A stretch of DNA of 64,000 bases, from assembly GCA_964578485.1 (NCBI GenBank), contig CAZODA010000009.1, positions 1-64,000 of the forward strand, written 5' to 3'. The notes beneath the pieces are model-generated. The model was not told the DNA's origin and did no database searches. It was given only the letters and a program-made list of their open reading frames with translations. Shown in pieces: positions 27,363 through 36,400 of the stretch. The position numbers and the translations under genes are program-made. The first letter of the stretch is position 1, and each line of letters starts with the position of its first letter. This DNA is from CAZODA01 sp964578485 (GTDB lineage: Bacteria; Bacteroidota; Bacteroidia; Bacteroidales; Marinilabiliaceae).

Positions 27363-28553
27363 ATGAAAAAAATCATTCTTACTTTTTTAGCAGTCTTGTT
27401 TGTTACTTTTGTTGTAGCAGGCGATCTGCCACTTGTATTTGATGTTGAAAATACCGGAGCCGATTGTGAGGTAGTATTACCTGCCTATGAGGATTTATCA
27501 TCCATTGTTCATTTACCTAATCCTTTTGAGTGGTCAGATGGGAGCGGTGTAATTACTACTGTGGAAGAGTGGAGCTGTCGTCGTGCTGAGATCAAGGCTG
27601 AAATTGAAAAATATGAAATAGGGGTCAAGCCTGATCGTCCTACAGATATTACGGCCGGTTTATCTGATGGTGTACTTACCGTAACTGTTAAAGAGAATGG
27701 AGAATGTGTTGTTTTAACATCAAATGTAATTATACCTGAGGGTGATGGGCCTTTTCCCGTAATAATAGGGATGAACAGGGGAACAGGAAGTTTGAGTCCA
27801 ACTTTTTTTGAGGGAATGATACAAATACCATTCATACACAATCAAGTTGCAAAATATGGTGGTGGAAACAAGGATTTAAGTTCACCATTTTACAAAATGT
27901 ATCCACAGCTTTCTTCTGCCGGTGATTATGTTGCCTGGTCATGGGGTATTAGTCGTTTGATTGATGGCTTAGAGCTTGTAAAGGATGAGATAGGCGCAGA
28001 CTTAAAACGAATAGGGGTAACAGGATGTTCCTATGCCGGTAAAATGGCTTTGTTTGCCGGAGCTTTTGATGAGCGAATAGCTCTTACCATTGCTCAGGAG
28101 TCAGGCGGTGGAGGCACTTCTTCATGGCGTGTATCTGAAACTCTTGGTGAAGTTGAAAAAATTAGCAACACAAATTATTCTTGGTTTATGCCGAAATTAA
28201 AAGAACTTTTCGATGGGAAAGTTGAAAAGCTACCCTATGATCATCATGAATTGTTGGCTATGATAGCGCCCCGTGCTTTATTAGTTCTTGGAAATGATGG
28301 CTGGACATGGATGGCTGATGAATCAGGTTATGTTGCAAGTATGGCTGCTATGGAAGTATGGAAGTTTTTGGGAGTTGAAGATCGTTTTGGATTTGACTTT
28401 ACCGGAGGGCATAACCATTGCCAGACTTGTTCCAGCCAGAGTGATGCTGTTACAAGTTTTGTTGACAAATTTTTAAGAGGGGATGAAAAAGTCAACACTA
28501 AAATTTTAATCCATCCCTACGATGAGGTAGATCATAAGGCGTGGTTCTGGTGA
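27363..28553 (+). CDS. Secreted CE15-type glucuronoyl esterase, single domain
   Basis: A 396-residue enzyme expected to cleave esters between glucuronic acid on xylan and lignin alcohols. Signal peptide about 1-20. The CE15 signature is clear: GCSYAGK with nucleophile Ser223, then AGAFDERIALTIAQESGGGG with Glu246, and a C-terminal GGHNHC containing the likely catalytic His350. An in-frame TTG three codons upstream is less likely as start than this ATG. It ends at the catalytic-domain boundary with no binding module or T9SS signal, unlike its neighbour at 28884, to which it is about three-quarters identical by eye. It probably acts in the periplasm or is released. Confidence 0.87.
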   Translation: MKKIILTFLAVLFVTFVVAGDLPLVFDVENTGADCEVVLPAYEDLSSIVHLPNPFEWSDGSGVITTVEEWSCRRAEIKAEIEKYEIGVKPDRPTDITAGLSDGVLTVTVKENGECVVLTSNVIIPEGDGPFPVIIGMNRGTGSLSPTFFEGMIQIPFIHNQVAKYGGGNKDLSSPFYKMYPQLSSAGDYVAWSWGISRLIDGLELVKDEIGADLKRIGVTGCSYAGKMALFAGAFDERIALTIAQESGGGGTSSWRVSETLGEVEKISNTNYSWFMPKLKELFDGKVEKLPYDHHELLAMIAPRALLVLGNDGWTWMADESGYVASMAAMEVWKFLGVEDRFGFDFTGGHNHCQTCSSQSDAVTSFVDKFLRGDEKVNTKILIHPYDEVDHKAWFW

Positions 28554-28883
28554 CCCGAGGCGATATTGAAAAACAAATTAAACATAAAAAGACTTATTAC
28601 GCCTAATTTTATATCTAAAATTTAAATATTATAATTGTATTGATTATATTGTAAACTACTATTTGTGATAATAGTGGATTTTAAAAAAGAATAGCCCACA
28701 TTCTATCAAAATTATGAAATAATACTGTTCGCTATGCTGTTGGTGTCCGGTATTTTATCATGACAACATGCTATTCAAGGATGTTGTTTACAAGCTTAAA
28801 ATTATAATTTTATGTTTTGCTGATGTTGGTATATTGTTATACAAATTAACATCAGCTTATTGTTTATTTTTAAAATTGAGAAT
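28554..28883. other. Intergenic region between the CE15 paralogues, with a stem-loop at 28819-28856
   Basis: No gene is seen in these 330 bases. GCTGATGTT (28819-28827) pairs perfectly with AACATCAGC (28848-28856), and GTATA/TATAC pair inside. A T-rich stretch (TTATTGTTTATTTTT) follows, then the ATG at 28884. It may be a terminator for the upstream gene or a conditional terminator/attenuator in the leader of the second esterase gene. Confidence 0.5.
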
Positions 28884-31800
28884 ATGAAAAAAACAATGTT
28901 TACATTTTTGGCGCTTATATTGGCTGCCTTTGTTATGGCGGATGAAATGCCGCGTGTTTATGATGTTGAAAACACAGGAGCTGACTGTGAGGTGGTATTG
29001 CCTGCTTATGAGGATTTACCATCAATTGTCCGCTTACCTAATCCTTTTGAGTGGTCGGATGGAAGTGGTGTAATTACTACTCCTGAAGAATGGCGTTGTC
29101 GTCGTGCCGAGATTAAAGCTGAAATTGAAAAATATGAAATAGGAGTCAAGCCTGATCGTCCTGATGATTTGACAGCTACTTTTTCCGGAGGGACACTTAC
29201 AGTTACTGTTAATGTGAATGGTGAAACCCTCACATTAACATCCAGATTGAATATACCTGAAGGTGATGGTCCCTTTCCCGTTGTTATTGGGATGGATGGT
29301 GCAACAGGAAGTTTAGGAGGATCTTTCTTTGGAGGAATGATTACCATGCCCTTTACTAGTCGTCAGGTTGCAGGTAGCAATAAGTCTTCATTATTCTTTA
29401 AACTCTATCCTGAGTTAGCCCCATCCGGAAACGAAGCCGGTGATTATATGGCATGGTCCTGGGGTGTCAGCCGCTTAATTGATGGTTTGGAAATTGTGAA
29501 GGATGAGATTGGAGCTAATTTAGAGCGTATAGGTGTAACCGGTTGTTCCTATGCCGGTAAAATGGCTATGTTTGCCGGAGCTTTTGATGAGCGTATCGCT
29601 CTTACCATAGCTCAGGAGTCAGGTGGTGGAGGTTCTGCTTCGTGGCGAGTATCAGAAACCTTAGGAAGTGTTGAAAAAATTAGTAGCACAGACTATTCGT
29701 GGTTTATGCCTTCATTGAGGGATCTTTTTAATGGACAAGTTGAAAAACTTCCTTATGACCATCACGAATTAATGGCTATGGTAGCACCTCGTGCTATGTT
29801 AGTCCTTGGAAATAAGGGTTGGGTTTGGATGGCTGATGAATCGGGTTATGTTGCAAGTATGGCTGCCTTAGAAGTATGGAAATTTTTAGGAGTTGAAGAT
29901 CGTTTTGGTTTTGATTTTTCCGGAGGCCATGATCATTGCAGCCTTGGTACTTCTCAGAGGGATGCTGTTCAAAGATTTGTTGATAGATTCCTAAGGGATG
30001 ATGATGAAGTTGACACTGAAATTTTAACACATGATTTTGAAGATGTAAATTATGAGTTCTGGGTTAGTGACTGGGCTGATGTTGAAGAGTCTGATGTGGA
30101 TCTTGAGCAAATTTGGATGGAAGCTGAATCAGAAAGCTGTGCTCTTATTGGAAGTGACTTCATCATAGTTGAAGATGGTGATGCCTCAGATGGTAAATAT
30201 GTAACTGCAAAGGACGACCTTAGTAGTATGGATGAAGTTCCCGGTGTGGATGGTCGTATTACCTATCCTTTCTACGTTAATAACCATAGAGATTTTCATT
30301 TATTCTTCCGTCTTAAAACTGATGTTGTAGCTGATGAAAATGGTGATGGCAACGGCGACGAAAATGGAGATGAAAATGGCAACGGAAACGGCGAAGGAAA
30401 CGGAAACGGCGACGGAAATGGAGATGGCAACGGTGATGAAAACGGTGATGAAAACGGTGACGGAAACGGTGACGGAAACGGTGACGGAAATGGAGATGGC
30501 AACGGTGATGAAAACGGCGACGGAAATGGTGACGGAAATGGAGATGGCAACGGTGATGAAAACGGCGACGGAAATGGTGACGGAAATGGTGATGGAAATG
30601 GAGATGGCAACGGCGATGAAAACGGTAACGGAAACAGCGAAGGAAACGGAAACGGTGATGAAAATGGCGACGAAAACGGTGAAAGCGAAGCCGGAGATTC
30701 ATTCTGGATTCAAATAGATAATGGACCTTTTGTTGCCTATGATGGATTAAATACCGAAGGTGAGTGGGAATGGGTTCATGTAATGTCAACTGCTCTTATC
30801 TCAGGTTCTCATTCTATTACTATTGCTTACCGCAATAATGAAGCAAAACTTGATAGAATATATTTAACCAACGATTTGAATGAACTGCCTGAAGGATTTG
30901 GTGGTGAAGAAACACTATGTGAAGATCCAGTTGTTTGTACTATACTTGATTTTGAAGTTGGGAATATTGAAGGTTGGGTAAAACAAAACCCCGGTGCCGG
31001 TATTGATATTACTCAGGAAGATGCTCATTCAGGACAATATGCCTTAAAAATGGTAAACGGCTCAGGAACAAGTGCATGGAGTGTCCAAGCTTTTACACCT
31101 GAGATTGGTTTAGTTGCCGGTCATGATTATAATGTAAGCTTTTGGATCAGAGCTGAAGGTGGTGGAGGTCGTGGCCGTATTTCAACAACAGGTTCAGGTA
31201 ATTTAGGCAGCCAATACTGGGCTGACTTTAATGTGGGTAACGAATGGGAGAAAAAAGAATTTAAGAATTTAAATTCTTCCAGTAATGTTATTCAATTGGC
31301 TTTTGATTTAGGCTATGTTGCCAATAAAACATATTATGTTGATGACATTGTGTTTGAAAACATTACAATTGACCCAACTCCCACATTAAAAGTTGAAGGT
31401 GAAGAGTGGATTACTGAGGTAGCTGTTAATGAAGTATCTCAATCAGAAAAGTTCAGTATAAGAAATATCGGATCAGGTACCATGGAGTTTACATCTGTGA
31501 GTGATTTGCCTGAGCCATGGGCTGTTATACCTGAAATAACTGAAGGTTTAAAACTTGATGCAGGCCAGGTTATAGAGTTTGTATTTTCGTATGCCCCACT
31601 TGCTGAAGATGATTCATCATTGGATTATACTATAAATACAAATGTAGGTGATGCGGTATTTTCATTACAGGGAACAAGTATTGCAACAGGATTAGAAGGT
31701 GTTGAGGGTGTTGAAATTGCTGTATTTTCACCGGGTCAAGGCAAAGTTAATGTAATTGTACCTACAAATGCGAAAGTCCAAATTACTGATATTACAGGTA

Positions 31801-31922
31801 GAGTTGTTGGAGTTTATAAAGTTGCAAATTCTCCATTGGAGCTTAGCCTGAATGCAGGAGTTTATGTTGTAAGCATTGAAAATGAAAATAAAGTTTATAC
31901 AGAAAAGGTTGTTGTTAGATAA
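28884..31922 (+). CDS. T9SS-sorted multidomain CE15 glucuronoyl esterase with a split binding module
   Basis: A 1012-residue surface or secreted enzyme. Order: signal peptide (1-19); CE15 domain (about 22-395; Ser222 in GCSYAGK, Glu245 in QESGGGG, His349 in GGHDHC); a CBM35/CBM6-like module beginning MEAESES near 412; an Asn-Gly-Asp/Glu repeat (484 to about 600) inserted in that module; the rest of the module (DSFWIQID to KLDRIYLTND, 605-675). Then come a CBM4/9-like sandwich (about 685-820), an Ig-like domain (about 830-930) and a type A T9SS sorting domain (about 938-1012, VQITDITGRVV to EKVVVR). The ATG at 28884 is preferred to a TTG at 28860. The CBM names are by pattern and tentative. 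Confidence 0.85.
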   Translation: MKKTMFTFLALILAAFVMADEMPRVYDVENTGADCEVVLPAYEDLPSIVRLPNPFEWSDGSGVITTPEEWRCRRAEIKAEIEKYEIGVKPDRPDDLTATFSGGTLTVTVNVNGETLTLTSRLNIPEGDGPFPVVIGMDGATGSLGGSFFGGMITMPFTSRQVAGSNKSSLFFKLYPELAPSGNEAGDYMAWSWGVSRLIDGLEIVKDEIGANLERIGVTGCSYAGKMAMFAGAFDERIALTIAQESGGGGSASWRVSETLGSVEKISSTDYSWFMPSLRDLFNGQVEKLPYDHHELMAMVAPRAMLVLGNKGWVWMADESGYVASMAALEVWKFLGVEDRFGFDFSGGHDHCSLGTSQRDAVQRFVDRFLRDDDEVDTEILTHDFEDVNYEFWVSDWADVEESDVDLEQIWMEAESESCALIGSDFIIVEDGDASDGKYVTAKDDLSSMDEVPGVDGRITYPFYVNNHRDFHLFFRLKTDVVADENGDGNGDENGDENGNGNGEGNGNGDGNGDGNGDENGDENGDGNGDGNGDGNGDGNGDENGDGNGDGNGDGNGDENGDGNGDGNGDGNGDGNGDENGNGNSEGNGNGDENGDENGESEAGDSFWIQIDNGPFVAYDGLNTEGEWEWVHVMSTALISGSHSITIAYRNNEAKLDRIYLTNDLNELPEGFGGEETLCEDPVVCTILDFEVGNIEGWVKQNPGAGIDITQEDAHSGQYALKMVNGSGTSAWSVQAFTPEIGLVAGHDYNVSFWIRAEGGGGRGRISTTGSGNLGSQYWADFNVGNEWEKKEFKNLNSSSNVIQLAFDLGYVANKTYYVDDIVFENITIDPTPTLKVEGEEWITEVAVNEVSQSEKFSIRNIGSGTMEFTSVSDLPEPWAVIPEITEGLKLDAGQVIEFVFSYAPLAEDDSSLDYTINTNVGDAVFSLQGTSIATGLEGVEGVEIAVFSPGQGKVNVIVPTNAKVQITDITGRVVGVYKVANSPLELSLNAGVYVVSIENENKVYTEKVVVR
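30333..30680. repeat. 12-bp-unit tandem repeat encoding Asn-Gly-Asp/Glu
   Basis: About 350 bases of variants of a 12-bp unit coding NGDG or NGDE. Higher-order copies begin at 30420, 30492, 30540 and 30600, with spacings of 72, 48 and 60, all multiples of 12, so the reading frame is kept. Synonymous third-base variation (GGC/GGT/GGA, AAC/AAT) shows it is not brand new, although the near-identical 48-60-bp blocks point to recent slippage or unequal crossing-over. Confidence 0.92.
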
Positions 31923-31945
31923 AACAATAATCTACTGATTATAAT

Positions 31946-31984
31946 AAAAGGGGGTGTAGCATTTTTTTGGACACTCCCTTTTTT
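31946..31984 (+). terminator. Intrinsic terminator after the multidomain esterase gene
   Basis: AAAAGGGGGTGT (31946-31957) pairs with ACACTCCCTTTT (ending 31982) with one G-T wobble, and a six-T run closes it. It lies 24 bases after the stop codon. Confidence 0.85.
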
Positions 31985-32253
31985 AATTGGGCAGTTTCCT
32001 TTAAAACTCATTTAATAAAACCTTGGAGTTTTGGAGGAAACTTTTGTTTTATATATCTTGCAGAGTTGCCAATTTGCGTGTTTAGTGTAGCAATTAGCTC
32101 GTTTCAAATATTGAAGAAAGCTGCCTGTTGGTCGGCTTTAATTCTTTTCCCGGTTAGCAGGAATGGCAAGTGTTGAGAAGTTCCTTATATGATATTGTCC
32201 CATACCTGTTAAAAAACACTCTACAATCCATCTTTTTTTTTAAGTGAATAAAT
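31985..32253. other. Intergenic region without a recognised gene
   Basis: About 270 bases between the terminator and the CE1-like gene. A short open frame overlaps it from 31967, but it begins inside the terminator and has no homology I recognise. A promoter for the downstream gene should be here, but no good -7 box was found. Confidence 0.5.
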
Positions 32254-33441
32254 ATGAAAAAATTCTTATTGTGTCTTGTTGTATTACAGGTTTTTTTCGG
32301 GCTTACTCTTAAGGCCCAGCAAGCAAATGTAAATCTGGATTATTATCCGCATAAAGACACTGAGGGACTTACTCCCTTTAGTGCTCCCCTAAACTCCCCT
32401 GAGGTGCATGACGACCAAAGGGTGACTTTTCGTTTAAATGCACCCAATGCGCAAAGAGTTGAGCTTAATCCCGGTGCCATTCATACAGTATTGGGATTGA
32501 GAAATGAACCATTAGCTTTTACAAAAGGAGAAGACGGTATATGGAGCCTTGTAATAGGTCCTTTGCCTCCTGATATCTATGCCTATCATTTAAGAGTTGA
32601 TGGCGTGCAAATAGCTGATCCTAATAACAGTTATGCTGCTTTTACTGCTATGCCACCTTATAGCCAATTAGTAGTACACGGCGATAAGCCCTCTTATTAT
32701 GATGCTAAAAATGTTCCTCACGGGAGTATAACAAGACATATCTATTACTCTGATGTTACTAAAGGCGAACGCGAGCTTTATGTTTATACTCCTCCTGCAT
32801 ATAATCCTGAAAGGGAGTATCCTGTATTGTATCTTGTAGGTGGTAGCGGTGAGTTGCCATCTAACTGGATTTATGATGGAAGGGTCAATTTTATTATGGA
32901 TAATCTTTTGGCAGAGGGGAAGGCTGAGCCAATGATCATTGCTATTCCAAATAATCAGGTAATACATCGTAATCATCCACGGCATAGTGAACTTAGCTTT
33001 GATATTTTTGAGCAAGAGCTCAGAAAACATGTAATCCCATTAGTTGATGAGAAATATAGCACCATAATATCACCCAAGGGCAGGGCCTTGTCGGGGCTGT
33101 CGATGGGAGGAAGACATACTATGTTTGTTGGTTTTCGATCACTTGACCTGTTTGCTAATTTTGGTGTGCTTAGTGCCGGAGATGCTGATGCAGAAAATAG
33201 TGTTAAGGACTTTCTAAACGATCCGCAAGTAAACGAAAAAGTGGACTACCTTTTTGTGGGTCAGGGAACTAAAGAAGCTGAGGGCTTTTTTAATTTACGC
33301 TGCCAAGCTTTAGTTGATGCTTTAAAAGCACATGACATTACACACGATTATTATATAGGAGGTGCCGGAGGGCATGATTGGGGAACCTGGCGCCATTTGT
33401 TGTATTACAGGTTTTTGCCAAATTTATGGAGGACTAAATAA
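32254..33441 (+). CDS. Secreted CE1-like esterase with N-terminal E-set domain
   Basis: A 395-residue enzyme of the esterase D/feruloyl esterase type, expected to remove feruloyl or acetyl groups from arabinoxylan. Signal peptide about 1-22. An Ig-like E-set (CBM48-like) domain covers about 50-140 (VTFRLNAPNAQRVEL). The hydrolase domain follows from about 160, with nucleophile Ser283 in GLSMGGR and catalytic His374 in GGAGGHDWGTW. The family's Asp is probably in the stretch between. The GH3 gene starts 12 bases after it, so the two share a transcript and probably a substrate. Confidence 0.87.
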   Translation: MKKFLLCLVVLQVFFGLTLKAQQANVNLDYYPHKDTEGLTPFSAPLNSPEVHDDQRVTFRLNAPNAQRVELNPGAIHTVLGLRNEPLAFTKGEDGIWSLVIGPLPPDIYAYHLRVDGVQIADPNNSYAAFTAMPPYSQLVVHGDKPSYYDAKNVPHGSITRHIYYSDVTKGERELYVYTPPAYNPEREYPVLYLVGGSGELPSNWIYDGRVNFIMDNLLAEGKAEPMIIAIPNNQVIHRNHPRHSELSFDIFEQELRKHVIPLVDEKYSTIISPKGRALSGLSMGGRHTMFVGFRSLDLFANFGVLSAGDADAENSVKDFLNDPQVNEKVDYLFVGQGTKEAEGFFNLRCQALVDALKAHDITHDYYIGGAGGHDWGTWRHLLYYRFLPNLWRTK

Positions 33442-33453
33442 ATTTAATATATT

Positions 33454-36400
33454 ATGAAAAAAAGACTATTTTTTGTTTTATCATTTACCCTACTTATTGC
33501 TGCTGCTTTTACGTCTGTTTCACGGAAAGCCTCGCAGCCTATTTATCTTAATACAGCTTATTCATTTGAAGAAAGGGCAACAGATCTGGTTTCTCGAATG
33601 ACGCTTGAAGAAAAGCAAAGTCTTTTGGGTAATACCATGAGTCCTGTTCCCCGTCTTGGAATTAACAAATATGATGTTTGGGGAGAAGCACTTCATGGAG
33701 TGATGGGTAGAAATAACAATAGTGGGATGACTGCAACTTCTTTTCCAAATAGTAATGCAATGGGCAACACATGGGATCCTGAGCTGATTGAATGGGAAGC
33801 TTCGGTTATTTCTGATGAGGCAAGAGGCTTTAATCATGATTTAATTTTCACACTTACTTATTGGTCGCCGGTAATTGAACCTGCTCGGGACCCTCGTTGG
33901 GGAAGAACAGCTGAGACTTTTGGTGAAGACCCTTTCCTTGTTTCACGTATAGGAAGTGCCTTTGTGAGGGGAATGATGGGTAATGACCCTAAATATCTTA
34001 AAACCGTTCCTTGTGGTAAGCACTATATTGCTAATAATACAGAATTTAACAGACACACAGGAAGCTCGGAAATAGACCATAGAGATATGCGTGAATTTTA
34101 TCTCAGTCCGTATAAGGCTTTAATTGAAAAGGATGATCTACCTTCTATTATGACGGCTTACAATGCGGTTAATGGAGTTCCTGTTTCAGCAAGTGCTTTT
34201 TTGGTTGATTCAATAGCCCGACGTACTTACGGGATGAAGGGTTATGTAACAGGAGACTGTGGTGCTATTACTGATATTTGGCAAGGACATAAGTATGTTG
34301 AGCAGGGGCCTAAATCAACAGCTTTAGGACTTCTAACCGGGGTTGATACAGATTGTGGTGGCGAGTATCAAGCCCATACTATTGAAGCTTTAAAGCGCGG
34401 TTTAATTTCCGAGGCTGATATCGACAGAGCTTTAATTAATATGTTTAGCATACGTATGCGCCTTGGTGAGTTTGATCCTAAGGGTATAGTGCCATATGCC
34501 AAAATCAGACCTGAGATAATTAACGATCCTTTTCATAATGAGCTTGCTTTAGAAGTTGCTGTAAAATCTCCGGTATTGCTAAAAAATGAAGCTGCACAGA
34601 ATAGTGGAGAAAAAGTATTGCCTTTGCGCTCAAATAATATTAAAACCCTTGCTGTTTTGGGTCCTCAAGCAGATAAAATGGAATTGGGTGATTACTCCGG
34701 TCCTGTAGAGCCTCATTATATTAGCACTCCTCTTAAAGGTATTAACGATTATATTAAAGCAAACAATCTGAACATTGAGGTACTGCACGGTGAAGGTGGT
34801 AATACTGAAAGAAGGAGTGATTTTTTTACTCTTACCGCTTTTACAACCAAGACAACTGAGGGAAAACTGAATGAATATCTTGCTTCAGATTTTGATGAAT
34901 CAGCAGCAGGCCTTTTTGTTAGCGAGCGATTTAATACAAAGATGCTTAGAGGAATTAAGGATGGTGATTGGACAGCTTATCATAATATTGATATAAGTGA
35001 TCTTGATTCTATTACTTTTAATATTAACGTAGCACAAGGCGGTGGAACTATTGAAGTTAGAGTGAATTCTCCCTCGGGAAATGTTGTGGCTTCAAGTAAA
35101 GTGGACGCTATGGGGTCAGGAGGTTTTTATGGTCAAAGAGTTAGCATCAGTTCCAAATTAAATACCCTTGGACTTAATGGTCCTCAAAATTTTTACTTTG
35201 TATTTCGTGAACCTGAGAGTGGATTAACCGATCAAAAAGTACTTGATGCAGCATCAGCAGCTGATGTAGCGATTGTATTTGTAGGTACCGATCAAAGCAC
35301 CGGGCGTGAGGAATCAGACCGTTTCTCTTTGGCTCTTCCCGGCAATCAAATTGACTTAATTAAATCTGTTGCCGAAGTGAACTCAAATACTGTTGTTATA
35401 ATACAAGCAATGGGCATGGTTGAGGTGGAGGATATTAAGTTAAATATTAATGTTCCTGCAATTATATACACCGGATACAATGGTCAAGCTCAGGGTGCAG
35501 CTATGGCTAAAATTTTATTTGGAGATGTTAATCCCGGTGGTAAGACTGCAGTAACTTGGTATAAGTCTGTTAAGGATTTACCTGATTTTAATGATTATAA
35601 TTTGCGTGGACAGGATGGTCAAAATGGTCGTACTTACTGGTATTTCGACAAAGAAGTGTCTTACGAATTTGGTTTTGGTCTTTCTTATACAACTTTTGAG
35701 TATAGTAATTTTACTATCAGTAAAACGGATCTTGATCCTAATAGTACTGTGAAAGTAGGCGTTGATGTGAGCAATACAGGTTTAATCGACGGTGATGAGG
35801 TAGTTCAGATATACGTCAGGACTCCTGAAAGTAGTACTGAGCTTCAACGTCCAATAAAGCGCTTAAAAGGATTTAAGAGGGTGACTATCCCTGCAGGACA
35901 AACTAAAACTGTGGAAATAGATATTGATTGTTCAGATTTATGGTTTTGGGATGAAGAGAATGACAAACTAACTTTTGATCAAGGCAAATATATATTTGAA
36001 ATAGGTGCATCTTCACTTGATATAAAGGGAAGTGTTGAAGCAGTGATGAAAGGAGAGTTTAAAACAGAATTAAAAACTGTTGTTGCACGATCTAATAAGA
36101 TAGTCCTTAAGCCCGGAGAACAAAGTAATACTGATTTTAGTGCCTGCCTTAGTGATGACAGTTTCCTTGATGTCAATGATGTTAAGGTAAGATATAAAAG
36201 CAATGATCCTAAGGTTGTTAAGGTTGACGATAAGGGCCAAATTACTGCTGTGAACCCCGGAGTAGCTACTGTATTTGTATCGCTAAGCTATAAAGGAGTT
36301 ACACTAACAGACAGCTTTGCCCTTAAAGTGATGCCCGATTTAAGTGCTGCCGGCATTAAAGTAAACGGTAAAGCTTTAAAGAGTTTTAACAATAACACTA

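Noticed and set aside
28540..28620. First CE15 gene as a frameshifted, truncated version of the larger one
   Set aside because: Translation beyond the stop in any frame does not resemble the downstream modules of the paralogue, and the catalytic domain is complete.
30333..30680. RTX-type calcium-binding repeats
   Set aside because: The units lack the GGxGxDxUx nonapeptide pattern; only loose Asp/Asn-Gly similarity remains.
30296..30789. Long - strand open frames rich in Pro-Ser-Phe or Arg-His repeats opposite the Asn-Gly-Asp region
   Set aside because: They are the complementary reading of the 12-base repeats and have no start context or homology.
31967..32176. 69-codon + strand open frame
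   Set aside because: It begins within the terminator hairpin and has no recognisable domain or initiation context.
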